Shown: positions 1-9,001 of the stretch, piece after piece
Position numbering within the stretch: position 1 is the stretch's first letter
Layout: every line of letters starts with the position of its first letter
Origin: Mixta tenebrionis
GTDB taxonomy: Bacteria; Pseudomonadota; Gammaproteobacteria; Enterobacterales; Enterobacteriaceae
Length of the DNA stretch: 64,000 bases
NCBI RefSeq assembly: GCF_006517625.1
Contig: NZ_VHQI01000003.1
Coordinates: forward strand, 1 to 64,000
Direction: 5' to 3'
Made by a program: the position numbers and the translations under genes
The notes under the pieces: generated by a model
Seen by the model: only the letters and a program-made list of their open reading frames with translations
What the model was told of the DNA's origin: nothing
The model's database searches: none

Positions 1-6
1 GCCCTT

Positions 7-113
7 GCGGAAGCGAAGGCCGGCGCGCAAAGACGCCATAAAGGCTTCCCTGCCGGCTCGTCCCGCGCCGTCCGTGGCGCGGGACGCTTTGCTTACCGGC
101 GCGTCGCTTCCGC
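7..113. repeat. Nested inverted repeats
   Basis: A 10-bp perfect inverted repeat (GCGGAAGCGA at 7-16, TCGCTTCCGC at 104-113) encloses a second perfect 10-bp hairpin (GTCCCGCGCC at 60-69, GGCGCGGGAC at 76-85, 6-nt loop). No coding frame is evident. It lies just before a strong terminator, so it is probably a structured 3' untranslated region of a gene off the left edge. Confidence 0.5.
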
Positions 114-153
114 TTTTTCAGTAACGTGCCTTTGCTCCCGCGTTTAGTCTGAG

Positions 154-177
154 GCCCTCCCCATGAGGGCTTTTTTT
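154..177 (+). terminator. Rho-independent terminator
   Basis: GCCCTC, a 5-nt loop, GAGGGC and then seven T residues form a canonical intrinsic terminator on the plus strand. It must end a transcript entering from the left. By synteny with enterobacterial flagellar loci that gene could be fliC, but it is not in the window. Confidence 0.85.
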
Positions 178-299
178 ATGGCAAAAAAAACGTCGTAACC
201 ACCGCGCTGTTTCACGCTTTGTTTAGCTGTGCTCATCGGAAAATAGGGAGAGGTATATTCAGCCGCTGCGTATCCGTGCGGCGTCATATGGCGGAAAAG

Positions 300-3200
300 A
301 TGAAAAAGATTTTAATCAGTGCCGATGCACTGGATAGCTTTAATGAACAGTCCAGCTATATCGTAACGGCGATTGGGGCGCTTATTGCGGCCGGTTATCA
401 GACTGAACTGGCGACCTGGCGCTGTAGCCACGGCGTGCAGCAGGCGCTGGCCCGTTACCGTCAGGCAGGCCAGCTTCAGCTGACGCTGGGTGAAAGGGAG
501 CAGCCGGAGGAAGAGTACCATGCGGTGCTGGTATTTAAAGGCTATCTCAGCGCCGCGTTAATTACGCAGCTGGAACAAAACACGCTGCAAACGCGCTTTA
601 TCTTCCACCATTTCGGTTACAGCAGGCTGTGTGAAACCGAGCTGGATAGCGCGCTGGAAAACCAGCTGGCCAGCCAGGTGTTCGCCTGGACGCCCTGGGT
701 TGCTGAGTGCCTGCTCGCGGAAGGGATCGATCCTGCGCGGCTGCAAACGCTCTGTTTTTCGCTTCCCGATGCGCCGCCGCAGCAGGCCGTTTCGTCGCGT
801 GACACGGTAACGTCGGCTCTGGACGACGGGCCGCGCCAGGCTGATGAAGCGCAGGCGACGCTGGACGCACGGGCAAACGAGGCGCTGCCCCGGCTGCTGG
901 CGGCGCTGGCGGAACCGCCGCGTCAAATTGCGCCATTAAGCGAGGATGCGCTGCGTCAGCTTGCGCTACACAGCAAAATCTGTATCGGTAACCTTGAAGA
1001 TGATTACAACATTGAAAAGTGGCTCCAGCAGCGCAGCCCCAGCGTCACGCGTGAAAATATTCTGAAGAGTTTCCTTGCCGCCGCCGACAACGGCCGTATC
1101 GGCGTGTTGATTCTGGACGGCGATAATGACCGCGTGGCGCTGGAACGTAGTCTGGATTCGCTGGCGCAGCAGCGGCTGCCGGCGCAGGTAATTTGCGTTG
1201 CCGATCCTGACGGACGCTGGCGGCACGCCGCGCTGGCGCCGCAGATCAATCTGCTGCCGCATGATAACCGCACCAGCCTCAATTTGCTGGCGCAGAGCGG
1301 AGCGCTGGAGTGGCTGCTGGTAATGCCCGCAGGCTGGCGGCTGCTGCCGCATGCGCTGCTTACCTTTGCTGAATATCATCTGCGTGCGCCGCAGACCCGC
1401 GCCTTCTACTGCGATGAAATTTACTATCAGAGCAGGGAGCAACAGCAGATCGTGCTGCGTCCCGGCTGTAACCTCGATCTGCTGCGCAGCTTTCCCTATG
1501 CGGGTGCGGTGCTGTCGCTGGATATGCGCGCGGCGCAGGCGGCAGGCGGCAGCGAGAGCGATTGGGCGCCGCTGGCGCACTACGATCTGGCGTGGAAGTT
1601 TATCGAGAGCGAAGGGATGCAGGCGCTTGCCGCTATTCCTGAAGTATTGGTGGAAGCGCCGCTGGCGTTTAACCACTGGAAGCGTCAGCCCGCGCTGCTG
1701 GCGGCGGCGCAGCATAATCTGACGCGCCACTATCAACGTTTTGGCCTGGCGGCGACGGTAGTCAGCGATGAGGCTCAGGGGATCTGCCGCACCCGCTATC
1801 CGCTGGATGAGAGCGCGGCGGTGACGGTGATTATCCCCAGCAAAGATAATGCCGCGCTGCTGAAAAACGCCATCGAAAGTCTGGCAGAGCATACCCGCTG
1901 GCGGCAGCTGGAAATTATCGTGGTGGATAACGGATCGACTGAGGAAGAGGCGGTCAGCTATCTGGCGCAGCTGCGGACGCTGGAGCCTGGCACGCTGCGC
2001 GTGATCGATTATCCCGCCGCCTTTAACTATGCGGCGATGATTAACCTGGCGGCAACGCAGGCGCGCGGCAGCTATCTGCTGCTGCTTGATAATGACTGCG
2101 AGGTGCAGGATCCCGCCTGGCTGGCGACGCTGATGAGCATCGCTCAGCGGCCGGAGGTGGGCGCGGTGGGGCCGAAGCTCTGCTTTCGTGACGGACGGGT
2201 ACAGCATGGCGGCTATCTGACCGGCATTCAGCGCGGCGTGGTTAATCCTTTTGAGTTCAGCGCCGCCGACGAGGCAGGCTATCTGCACTATCTCAGCGTC
2301 ACCCATAATGTCTCGGCGGTTTCCGGCTCCTGCCTGCTAACCCGCACCGCCTTATTCCATGAGGCGGGCGGGCTGGATGAAGAGGCCTTCGCGCTGTTTT
2401 ACGCCGATGTCGATTACTGCCTGAAGCTGCAGGCGAACGGCTATGTGGTCAGCTGGACGCCGGAGTGCAGCGTACTGCATATGGGCGGCGCGACGCTGCT
2501 GCTGACGCAGGAGAAAGCCGCGGCCGCGCTGGCGCAGGAGGAGGCGCAGCAGCGGCTGTTAGCGAAATGGCGTCACGCGTTGACTCAGGACAGACGCTAT
2601 CATCCGCTGATGGCGAAATATGGCGAACCGTTCACCGTTTCCGAACAGATGGCGCGCATTTTTCCGTCGCTGCCGGGGCGTCCGCTGCCGCGCTTTATGG
2701 CGGCGCATTCCGGCTGGTACGGCTGCGGCAACCACCGCGTGATTCAGCCCTGGAAAGCGCTGGAGGAGAATGTCTTTACTGAAGGCGGGCTGTACTGCGG
2801 CGCGCCGAAGGCGCTGGAAGTGGCGGAGATGCAGCCGGACGCCATTCTGTTGCAGCTGCCCTCCGGCGTCGGCTTTCCCGATTTGATGCGGCAGTACCGC
2901 CAGCAGTGCGCTGCGCGTATTATCGTTGAATATGATGACTTTTTGCCTAATCTGCCGGTAAAAAGCGCCTTAAAGCACAAGTTTCCACAGCATATCGTCA
3001 AAGCGCTGCGCCGCGTAATGGAGCAGGCGGATCGGGTGGTGGTTTCGACCTGGCCGCTGGCGGAAGCGTATGCCGATTTCCATCACGATATTCGCGTGGC
3101 GCAGAACCGGCTGGCGATCGATCAGTGGGGCGCGCTAATGAGCCAGCGCCGTACCGGTAAAAAAATTCGCGTCGGCTGGGCGGGCGGCGGCAGCCATACC

Positions 3201-3659
3201 GGCGATCTGGAGATTATTCGTCCGCTGATCCAGGCGCTGCAGGATGAGGTGGAGTGGGTGTTTATGGGCATGAAGCCGGAAGGCGTGCGCTGCGAATTCC
3301 ATACCGGCGTGCCTTTCGATCTCTACCCGGAAAAGCTCGCCAGCCTGAACCTCGATCTGGCGCTGGTGCCGCTGGAGATTAACCACTTCAACGTCTGCAA
3401 AAGCAACCTGCGGCTGCTGGAGATTGGCGCCTGCGGCGTGCCGATTATCGCCACGCGCATTGAGCCTTACCAGTGCGGCTTGCCGGTTACCCTGGTGGAT
3501 AACCGCTTTAAAGCGTGGATGTCCGCGATCCGTATGCACCTTGCCGATATGGAGATGACGGCAAAAATGGGCGACGCGCTGCGGGCGGCGGTGCACCAGC
3601 ACTGGATGCTGCGTGCCGAGGGGCTGGAGGAATGGCGTCACGCCTGGCTGGCGGAGTAA
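300..3659 (+). CDS. Large multidomain glycosyltransferase, probably flagellin-modifying
   Basis: This 1119-residue cytoplasmic protein appears to hold several glycosyltransferase modules. The N-terminal ~200 residues look GT-B-like. A GT2 (GT-A) domain begins near residue 508 with VTVIIPSKDN and carries a DND metal/nucleotide motif near residue 597. The C-terminal third (about 790-1119) resembles a GT-B domain (GWAGGGSHTGD, then LRLLEIGACGVPIIAT). An ATG at 288 is the alternative start; 300 gives the usual MKKILI opening. It lies beside rfbACD and upstream of fliA, so transfer of rhamnose or a derived sugar onto flagellin is the likely role. That role is inferred from position and not from the sequence. 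Confidence 0.8.
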   Translation: MKKILISADALDSFNEQSSYIVTAIGALIAAGYQTELATWRCSHGVQQALARYRQAGQLQLTLGEREQPEEEYHAVLVFKGYLSAALITQLEQNTLQTRFIFHHFGYSRLCETELDSALENQLASQVFAWTPWVAECLLAEGIDPARLQTLCFSLPDAPPQQAVSSRDTVTSALDDGPRQADEAQATLDARANEALPRLLAALAEPPRQIAPLSEDALRQLALHSKICIGNLEDDYNIEKWLQQRSPSVTRENILKSFLAAADNGRIGVLILDGDNDRVALERSLDSLAQQRLPAQVICVADPDGRWRHAALAPQINLLPHDNRTSLNLLAQSGALEWLLVMPAGWRLLPHALLTFAEYHLRAPQTRAFYCDEIYYQSREQQQIVLRPGCNLDLLRSFPYAGAVLSLDMRAAQAAGGSESDWAPLAHYDLAWKFIESEGMQALAAIPEVLVEAPLAFNHWKRQPALLAAAQHNLTRHYQRFGLAATVVSDEAQGICRTRYPLDESAAVTVIIPSKDNAALLKNAIESLAEHTRWRQLEIIVVDNGSTEEEAVSYLAQLRTLEPGTLRVIDYPAAFNYAAMINLAATQARGSYLLLLDNDCEVQDPAWLATLMSIAQRPEVGAVGPKLCFRDGRVQHGGYLTGIQRGVVNPFEFSAADEAGYLHYLSVTHNVSAVSGSCLLTRTALFHEAGGLDEEAFALFYADVDYCLKLQANGYVVSWTPECSVLHMGGATLLLTQEKAAAALAQEEAQQRLLAKWRHALTQDRRYHPLMAKYGEPFTVSEQMARIFPSLPGRPLPRFMAAHSGWYGCGNHRVIQPWKALEENVFTEGGLYCGAPKALEVAEMQPDAILLQLPSGVGFPDLMRQYRQQCAARIIVEYDDFLPNLPVKSALKHKFPQHIVKALRRVMEQADRVVVSTWPLAEAYADFHHDIRVAQNRLAIDQWGALMSQRRTGKKIRVGWAGGGSHTGDLEIIRPLIQALQDEVEWVFMGMKPEGVRCEFHTGVPFDLYPEKLASLNLDLALVPLEINHFNVCKSNLRLLEIGACGVPIIATRIEPYQCGLPVTLVDNRFKAWMSAIRMHLADMEMTAKMGDALRAAVHQHWMLRAEGLEEWRHAWLAE

Positions 3660-3666
3660 GGCTTCA

Positions 3667-3689
3667 GCGCCGCTCCTGAGGAACGGCGC
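3667..3689. terminator. Bidirectional hairpin between convergent genes
   Basis: GCGCCG (3667-3672) pairs with CGGCGC (3684-3689), with extra TCC/GGA pairing inside. It lies in the 41-bp gap between the convergent glycosyltransferase and rfbD genes. There is no long T-run, so efficiency is uncertain. Confidence 0.5.
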
Positions 3690-3700
3690 CGTGGCTGCCT

Positions 3701-4582
3701 TTAAATGACGTTGGGATAGCGCGCGTTTTCCTGAATCAGCAGCTCCGCCAGCCTGCTCAGGGCGCGCTGCCAGTCGCCGGGGGCGGCATCGGCCTGGCGC
3801 AGGCTGCCCAGCACCGCGCTGGCGGGACGCGGCGCCGCCTGCGGATAGTGGCGGCTGCTGACAGGCTGCAGGCGGGAAAGCGCCGGATTGCCGGTCAGCG
3901 CCTGGAAATGGCCGAATATCGTCTGGGCAAATTCATACCAGCTTACCGCCTTATCGCCGCTGTAGTGGTAAATGCCTGCCGCCGTGGCATCGGACGCCAG
4001 GCGAATCATCATCGCCGCCAGATCGCCGGCATAGGTTGGGCAGCCTCGCTGATCGTCGACCACGCGGATCGTCTCCTGGCTCTGTGCCAGGCGCAGCATG
4101 GTTTTCACAAAATTGCCGCCATATTCGCTGAACACCCAGGAGCTGCGGATCACAATCGCCTGCGGCAGCATCGCCTGTACGCGCTTTTCACCCTCCCACT
4201 TGCTCAGGCCGTAAAAGTTAATCGGGCAGGGGAGATCGCTCTCGCTGTAGGGCGCGCTGCGGCCGCCGTCGAAAACGTAATCGGTAGAGATATGGATCAG
4301 CTGCGCGCCTGCTTCACGCGCCGCCCGCGCCAGATTTTCCGGCCCCAGCGCGTTGACCTTCATCGCCCGGATGCGATCGATCTCCGCCTTATCGACGGCG
4401 GTATAGGCGGCGGCGTTCATAATTACCTGCGGACGAAAGCGCCGTACGATGCGATCCACCGCCGGGCGATCGGTAATATCCAGTTCCGCCGAACCGCAGG
4501 CGAGCATCACCCAGCCGGCGGGAAAACGATCCAGCAGGCAGCGGCCCAGCTGACCATAGGCGCCGGTTAACAGTATGCGCAT
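3701..4582 (-). CDS. rfbD: dTDP-4-dehydrorhamnose reductase
   Basis: This short-chain dehydrogenase-type enzyme of 293 residues performs the last step of dTDP-L-rhamnose synthesis, reducing dTDP-4-keto-rhamnose with NAD(P)H. The N-terminal nucleotide-binding motif is GAYGQLG. A YVFDG segment and the catalytic YGLSK (Tyr-x-x-x-Lys) are present. The start is the ATG giving [10 protein letters not shown]; a longer in-frame extension to 4687 is not conserved family sequence. It overlaps the end of rfbC by 16 bp, implying translational coupling in an rfbA-rfbC-rfbD operon. The product presumably feeds the neighbouring glycosyltransferase. Confidence 0.93.
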   Translation of the reverse strand: MRILLTGAYGQLGRCLLDRFPAGWVMLACGSAELDITDRPAVDRIVRRFRPQVIMNAAAYTAVDKAEIDRIRAMKVNALGPENLARAAREAGAQLIHISTDYVFDGGRSAPYSESDLPCPINFYGLSKWEGEKRVQAMLPQAIVIRSSWVFSEYGGNFVKTMLRLAQSQETIRVVDDQRGCPTYAGDLAAMMIRLASDATAAGIYHYSGDKAVSWYEFAQTIFGHFQALTGNPALSRLQPVSSRHYPQAAPRPASAVLGSLRQADAAPGDWQRALSRLAELLIQENARYPNVI

Positions 4583-5115
4583 GGCATCAACTCCGTCAGA
4601 AGTAATCCCTGTTGATCTTTTTCCGACAGCAGCGGCGCGGCAACCGGCCAGTCGATATGGATGGTCGGGTCGTTCCAGCGCAGGCAAACCTCATCCTGCG
4701 GCTGATAGTAGTCGGTACATTTATATTCAAAATCCGCCACGGCCGAGAGCACCACAAAGCCGTGCGCCAGGCCGGGCGGGATCCAGAACTGGCGCTTATT
4801 CTCTTCCGACAGAATGACGCCCTGCCACTGGCCGAAGGTTGGCGATGCGGGGCGAATATCCACGGCGACGTCAAACACTTCGCCGCGCACTACGCGCACC
4901 AGCTTGCCCTGCGGGCGGGTTTTTTGATAGTGCAGCCCGCGCAGCACGTGGCGGGCGGAGCGGGAGTAGTTATCCTGAACGAACTCCGCCTCGATATTCA
5001 GCAGCTGCTGATAGCGGCGTTTTTCAAAGGTTTCCAGGAAGAAGCCGCGCGCGTCGCCGTAGACCGCAGGCTCGATAATTTTGACATCCTCAATGCGCGT
5101 AGCGATAACTTTCAT
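4567..5115 (-). CDS. rfbC: dTDP-4-dehydrorhamnose 3,5-epimerase
   Basis: At 182 residues this is typical RmlC size. The enzyme is a cupin-fold double epimerase acting at C3 and C5 of dTDP-4-keto-6-deoxyglucose. Family landmarks are [11 protein letters not shown], the VLRGLHYQ segment that carries an active-site His, and [12 protein letters not shown]. The start codon overlaps the rfbA stop by 4 bp (ATGA) and the 3' end overlaps rfbD, so the three genes are one operon. It needs the product of RmlB, which is not encoded in this window and must come from elsewhere on the genome. Confidence 0.95.
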   Translation of the reverse strand: MKVIATRIEDVKIIEPAVYGDARGFFLETFEKRRYQQLLNIEAEFVQDNYSRSARHVLRGLHYQKTRPQGKLVRVVRGEVFDVAVDIRPASPTFGQWQGVILSEENKRQFWIPPGLAHGFVVLSAVADFEYKCTDYYQPQDEVCLRWNDPTIHIDWPVAAPLLSEKDQQGLLLTELMPCAYC

Positions 5116-5981
5116 GGGTCCACCAGAAGCTGATGCAGATAGGCGCCATATTGCGTTTTGCCGAGATCGCGCGCTCGTTCGCGTAGCGCCGCAGCGCTCA
5201 GCCAGCCCTTGCGCCAGGCGATCTCTTCCAGGCAGGCCACCTTAAAACCCTGGCGCTTCTCAATGGTATGAATAAAGTGCGAGGCTTCCAGCAGGCTGTC
5301 GTGCGTGCCGGTATCCAGCCAGGCGAAGCCGCGGCCCAGCAGCTCTACCGACAGCAGGCCATCCTCCAGATACATTTGATTCAGGGTGGTGATCTCCAGT
5401 TCGCCGCGCGCCGAGGGCTTGATCTCTCTGGCCATCGCGCACGCGTGGCGGTCGTAGAAATAGAGGCCGGTAACCGCGTAGTTTGATTTGGGCTGTGCGG
5501 GTTTCTCCTCCAGCGAAATGGCCTGCATCCGGTGGTTAAACTCCACCACCCCGAAGCGCTCCGGGTCCATAACCTGATAGCCGAACACCGTGGCGCCGTG
5601 GTTGCGGACGCTGACCTCTTCCAGTTTTTTCGCAAAGCTCTGGCCAAAGAAGATGTTGTCGCCCAGCACCAGCGCGCAGCGGTCGCCCGCCAGAAAATCC
5701 TCGCCGATGATAAACGCCTGCGCCAGCCCTTCAGGCCTGGGCTGCACGGCGAACTGCAGCCGAATGCCGAACTGCCCGCCATCGCCCAGCAGCCGCCGGA
5801 AAGCCGGAAGATCTTCCGGCGTGGTGATAACCAGAATCTCGTTAATGCCCGCCAGCATCAGCACGGAGAGCGGATAGTAGATCATCGGTTTGTCATACAC
5901 CGGCAGCAGCTGTTTGGATACGCCGCAGGTGACCGGATGCAGCCGGGAGCCCGTGCCTCCGGCGAGTACGATACCTTTCAT
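5112..5981 (-). CDS. rfbA: Glucose-1-phosphate thymidylyltransferase
   Basis: RmlA makes dTDP-glucose from glucose-1-phosphate and dTTP, the first step of the rhamnose pathway. The 289-residue product opens with the nucleotidyltransferase signature [11 protein letters not shown] and the [16 protein letters not shown] segment, followed by LGDNIFFG. The start is the ATG of MKGIVLAGG; a longer in-frame extension to 6077 is not family sequence. It is the first gene of the minus-strand rfbA-rfbC-rfbD operon. Its promoter must lie in the 450-bp region shared with the divergent fliA gene. Confidence 0.95.
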   Translation of the reverse strand: MKGIVLAGGTGSRLHPVTCGVSKQLLPVYDKPMIYYPLSVLMLAGINEILVITTPEDLPAFRRLLGDGGQFGIRLQFAVQPRPEGLAQAFIIGEDFLAGDRCALVLGDNIFFGQSFAKKLEEVSVRNHGATVFGYQVMDPERFGVVEFNHRMQAISLEEKPAQPKSNYAVTGLYFYDRHACAMAREIKPSARGELEITTLNQMYLEDGLLSVELLGRGFAWLDTGTHDSLLEASHFIHTIEKRQGFKVACLEEIAWRKGWLSAAALRERARDLGKTQYGAYLHQLLVDP

Positions 5982-6111
5982 ACAGAGTCTCGATGTAGCA
6001 ATAAACAGGGGCCTTTCAGGGCATGGGCTAAAGATTACGCCTCGCCTGATTCGGCAATGGCGCAAATAAAGAGGCAAAGCAGAGGCTTTATTGCGGATAA
6101 CGGCGCACGGC

Positions 6112-6138
6112 TAAGGAAAAGCGGCGGGCGGCCGATAA
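6112..6138 (+). promoter_or_regulatory. Candidate distal sigma-28 promoter
   Basis: TAAG (6112-6115), a 15-nt spacer and GCCGATAA (6131-6138) match the flagellar sigma-28 consensus TAAA-N15-GCCGATAA with one mismatch. It lies about 300 bp upstream of fliA and points toward it. It could drive a longer fliA leader or a separate short RNA. Confidence 0.5.
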
Positions 6139-6384
6139 TCAGGCAAAACCGGGGGCTGACGCGCCAGGCGCAGCCCTGGGCGCTGTTGCAATTTTCGGCG
6201 TACCGCTTAAGCAAAGCGTGCGTTTTCGCGCGGCAGGCGCCTGCGACAGCCGGCGCGCGGCTAAAATCTTTTCCGGCGTCGCCCGCGCGGAAGATGTGAT
6301 CTTAACGGCGTTGCGCCGATAGTGGTCACACACATTTTCGAAATAACCCGTCTTTTTTATCCCTATTCCGCCAATCGATCACCC

Positions 6385-6411
6385 TACAGAACCGGATAAT
6401 CATGCCGATAA
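6385..6411 (+). promoter_or_regulatory. Sigma-28 promoter of fliA
   Basis: TACA (6385-6388), exactly 15 nt, then a perfect GCCGATAA (6404-6411) sits 24 bp before the fliA start. This matches the known autoregulated class-3-type promoter of fliA in enterobacteria. A FlhDC-dependent class-2 promoter is also expected here but was not resolved. Confidence 0.75.
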
Positions 6412-6435
6412 CGTAACTAACGCAGGGTAGTCAAA

Positions 6436-7158
6436 GTGAACGATCTCTATACCGCCGACGGCGTGATGGATAAGCATTCGCTGTGGCAGCGATATGTACC
6501 GCTGGTACGCCATGAGGCGTTGCGCCTGCAGGTGCGGCTGCCCGCAAGTGTTGAGCTGGACGATTTACTGCAGGCCGGAGGCATTGGGCTGCTGAATGCC
6601 GTGGAGCGTTACGATGCGCTCCAGGGCACTGCCTTTACCACCTACGCCGTACAGCGCATTCGCGGCGCCATGCTGGATGAGCTGCGCAGCCGCGACTGGG
6701 CGCCGCGCAGCGTGCGTCGTAACGCACGCGAGGTGGCGAGCGCCATGCACCAGTGCGAACAGATGCTGGGGCGGGCCGCATCGGAGCAGGAGGTCGCTAA
6801 GCAGCTCAATGTTTCGCTGGAGGAGTACCGTCAGATTTTGCTGGATACCAATAACAGCCAGCTTTTCTCCTACGACGAATATCGCGAAGAGCATGGCGAC
6901 AGTGCGGAACTGGTGACGGAAGGGCATGAAGACGCTAACCCGCTGCACCAGCTGATGGAAGGGAATCTGCGTGAACGCGTCATTGAAGCGATCGAGGCGC
7001 TGCCCGAACGCGAAAAAATGGTGCTGACACTGTATTACCAGGAAGAGCTGAACCTGAAAGAGATTGGCGCCGTGTTAGAGGTGGGCGAGTCCCGCGTCAG
7101 CCAGCTGCACAGTCAGGCGATCAAACGCCTGCGCGCCCGGTTAACGGGAGCGCGCTGA
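6436..7158 (+). CDS. fliA: Flagellar sigma factor 28
   Basis: FliA directs RNA polymerase to class-3 flagellar and chemotaxis promoters and is held inactive by FlgM until hook completion. The 240-residue product has region 2 (LDDLLQAGGIGLLNAVERYD, then FTTYAVQRIRGAMLDELRS) and a region 4 helix-turn-helix (LTLYYQEELNLKEIGAVLEV). Translation starts at GTG, as in E. coli fliA; NDLYTADGVMDKHSLWQRY is the familiar N-terminus. A sigma-28 promoter lies directly upstream, consistent with autoregulation. fliZ follows after 47 bp. Confidence 0.97.
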   Translation: MNDLYTADGVMDKHSLWQRYVPLVRHEALRLQVRLPASVELDDLLQAGGIGLLNAVERYDALQGTAFTTYAVQRIRGAMLDELRSRDWAPRSVRRNAREVASAMHQCEQMLGRAASEQEVAKQLNVSLEEYRQILLDTNNSQLFSYDEYREEHGDSAELVTEGHEDANPLHQLMEGNLRERVIEAIEALPEREKMVLTLYYQEELNLKEIGAVLEVGESRVSQLHSQAIKRLRARLTGAR

Positions 7159-7205
7159 CAGCGTTAGCTCTCGCTTTCGAGGACATATAACCGGGGGTCT
7201 CCTCA

Positions 7206-7709
7206 ATGGGAACCAAACTAAAAACGAGGCCATTAAGCCGTTATCTTAAAGATTATAAACACAGCCAAAGTAATTGCTCGCACTGCGGTAAAGTTCTCGA
7301 CAGAATGGCGTTGGTCTTTCGCGGACAGATTATCAATAAAGAAGCTATTTCCCGGATGGACCAGCCGATTGACGATCAGGTCTGGCTTAAATTACAAAAT
7401 GAACTGACCGCGCTGTGTCGGTTTTGCAGCGATATTTATTGTAATACCCATCCCAACTATTTTGACATTATGGCGTTTAAACAGTACCTGTTTGAACAGA
7501 CCGAAATGAGCCACAGCACCATCCGCGAATATGTGGTTCGCCTGCGTCGTCTGGACGATATGCTGTCGGCGAAAAACTATCCGGCGGAAAAATTACGCGG
7601 CGGCAGCTGGCACGAATGTCTGGAGCATGATTTACCGGACGCCGGCAATAATAATTATCGTATCGCCCTGCGCAAATACGATCAGTTTTTAGGCTGGCAG
7701 CGTAACTAG
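7206..7709 (+). CDS. fliZ: Flagellar regulator FliZ
   Basis: FliZ is a DNA-binding regulator that in E. coli antagonises sigma-S promoters and in Salmonella boosts flagellar gene expression by protecting FlhDC. The 167-residue product contains the diagnostic segments [22 protein letters not shown] and the region around [21 protein letters not shown], which resembles an integrase SAM-like fold with basic recognition residues. It is slightly shorter than the E. coli protein (about 183). It is co-transcribed with fliA and upstream of the cystine genes, as in E. coli. Confidence 0.95.
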   Translation: MGTKLKTRPLSRYLKDYKHSQSNCSHCGKVLDRMALVFRGQIINKEAISRMDQPIDDQVWLKLQNELTALCRFCSDIYCNTHPNYFDIMAFKQYLFEQTEMSHSTIREYVVRLRRLDDMLSAKNYPAEKLRGGSWHECLEHDLPDAGNNNYRIALRKYDQFLGWQRN

Positions 7710-7857
7710 GCGTCAGGCACGGGTGGGATTTCATCCGTGCCGCGCTGATTTTTCTGCAAGCGCGCTAAATCAACGCGCTGTCGCACCAACTGCCCATAGA
7801 TCGCCGCCGCAACTTCTGCAACACTGTAGCCATCAACCTGTGCGCGTGGAGGCTGCC

Positions 7858-8844
7858 TTGTCCCTGTCTAACCTTAACCAATTTCCCCGTCTTGAGCTGA
7901 TCGGCGCGCCGACGCCGCTGGAACATTTGCCGCGTCTTTCTGACTACCTGGGACGCGATATCTTTATCAAGCGTGACGATGTCACGCCGCTGGCGCTCGG
8001 CGGCAACAAGCTGCGCAAACTGGAATTTCTGGCGGCGGACGCGCTGCGCGAAGGGGCGGACGTGCTGATTACCGCCGGGGCGATTCAGTCCAACCACGTA
8101 AGGCAAACCGCGGCGGTAGCGGCGAAGCTGGGGCTGAAGTGCCTGGCGCTGCTGGAAAACCCGATCGCTACCCAGGCGGAAAACTATCTCAGCAACGGCA
8201 ACCGTCTGCTGCTCGATCTGTTCGATTGTGAAGTGGAAATGGTAGAAGCGCTGCATGCTCCGGCGCAGCAGCTGGAAGAGGCGCGTATCCGGCTGGAGGC
8301 GCAGGGATTCCGGCCTTATGTCGTGCCGGTGGGCGGATCGAACGCGCTGGGGGCGCTGGGCTACGCCGCCTGCGCGCAGGAGATCGCCCATCAAAGCGAA
8401 GGCGTGGTGGATTTCGCCGCCGTGGTGGTAGCCTCCGGCAGCGCCGGCACCCACGCCGGGCTGGCGGTGGGTCTGGAGGCGCTGCTGCCCGATAGCGAAC
8501 TGGTTGGCGTGACGGTGTCACGTAAGGCGGCCGATCAGCTGCCGCTGGTGCAGACGCTGCGACAAAATCTGGACGGGCTGCTGCACAGCGACAGCCGCGC
8601 CGACATTACTCTCTGGGATGACTATTTCGCGCCGCGTTACGGCATGCCGAATGAAGAAGGTATGGAAGCGGTAAAACTGCTGGCGCGGCTGGAGGGCATC
8701 CTGCTCGATCCGGTCTATACCGGCAAAGCGATGGCGGGACTGATCGACGGCATCAGCCGGCAGCGTTTCCGCCGCGAAGGGCCGCTGCTGTTTGTGCATA
8801 CCGGCGGCGCGCCGGCGTTATTTGCTTATTATCCTTCCGTCTAA
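7858..8844 (+). CDS. dcyD: D-cysteine desulfhydrase
   Basis: This PLP enzyme converts D-cysteine to pyruvate, sulfide and ammonia, providing sulfur and detoxification. Starting at the TTG at 7858 gives 328 residues, the E. coli length, and a GGAGG ribosome-binding site sits 5 nt upstream (7848-7852). The longer ATG-initiated frame adds 45 non-conserved residues. The PLP-lysine lies in [11 protein letters not shown], and the cofactor phosphate is probably held near SGSAGTHAG. It belongs to the fliAZ-dcyD-tcy cluster and works with the adjacent cystine importer. Confidence 0.95.
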   Translation: MSLSNLNQFPRLELIGAPTPLEHLPRLSDYLGRDIFIKRDDVTPLALGGNKLRKLEFLAADALREGADVLITAGAIQSNHVRQTAAVAAKLGLKCLALLENPIATQAENYLSNGNRLLLDLFDCEVEMVEALHAPAQQLEEARIRLEAQGFRPYVVPVGGSNALGALGYAACAQEIAHQSEGVVDFAAVVVASGSAGTHAGLAVGLEALLPDSELVGVTVSRKAADQLPLVQTLRQNLDGLLHSDSRADITLWDDYFAPRYGMPNEEGMEAVKLLARLEGILLDPVYTGKAMAGLIDGISRQRFRREGPLLFVHTGGAPALFAYYPSV

Positions 8845-9001
8845 TCGAAAAGGCGAAAAGAGTTTATAATCAGTCTGTTTTATCGTCTTTTGCCGCCGAC
8901 GCGCTCTGCGGCGAAAGCAGTTAGCCTGATCGCCTGGCTTTGCCTGTCGGCGTCGCGCCGGCAGGCAGTTTGCACACAATCCAACAATAAACGGGGTTAA
9001 T

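Larger units (their letters stand above)
5982..6435. other. Divergent rfbA/fliA regulatory region
   Basis: This 454-bp noncoding stretch separates rfbA and fliA. Open frames in it are not conserved-looking. It holds two plus-strand sigma-28-like promoters (6112-6138 and 6385-6411) and a GC-rich hairpin (AGCCG/CGGCT, 6248-6262) followed by AAAATCTTTT. No convincing minus-strand promoter for rfbA was pinpointed. Confidence 0.6.

Noticed and set aside
966-2306. 446-residue minus-strand frame opposite the glycosyltransferase gene
   Set aside because: It lies wholly inside a clear gene, is Arg/Gln-rich with no motif and is a typical shadow in GC-rich DNA.
5532-6299. 255-residue frame across the rfbA start and its upstream gap
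   Set aside because: It is antisense to conserved rfbA codons and shows no recognisable domain; the gap itself is regulatory.
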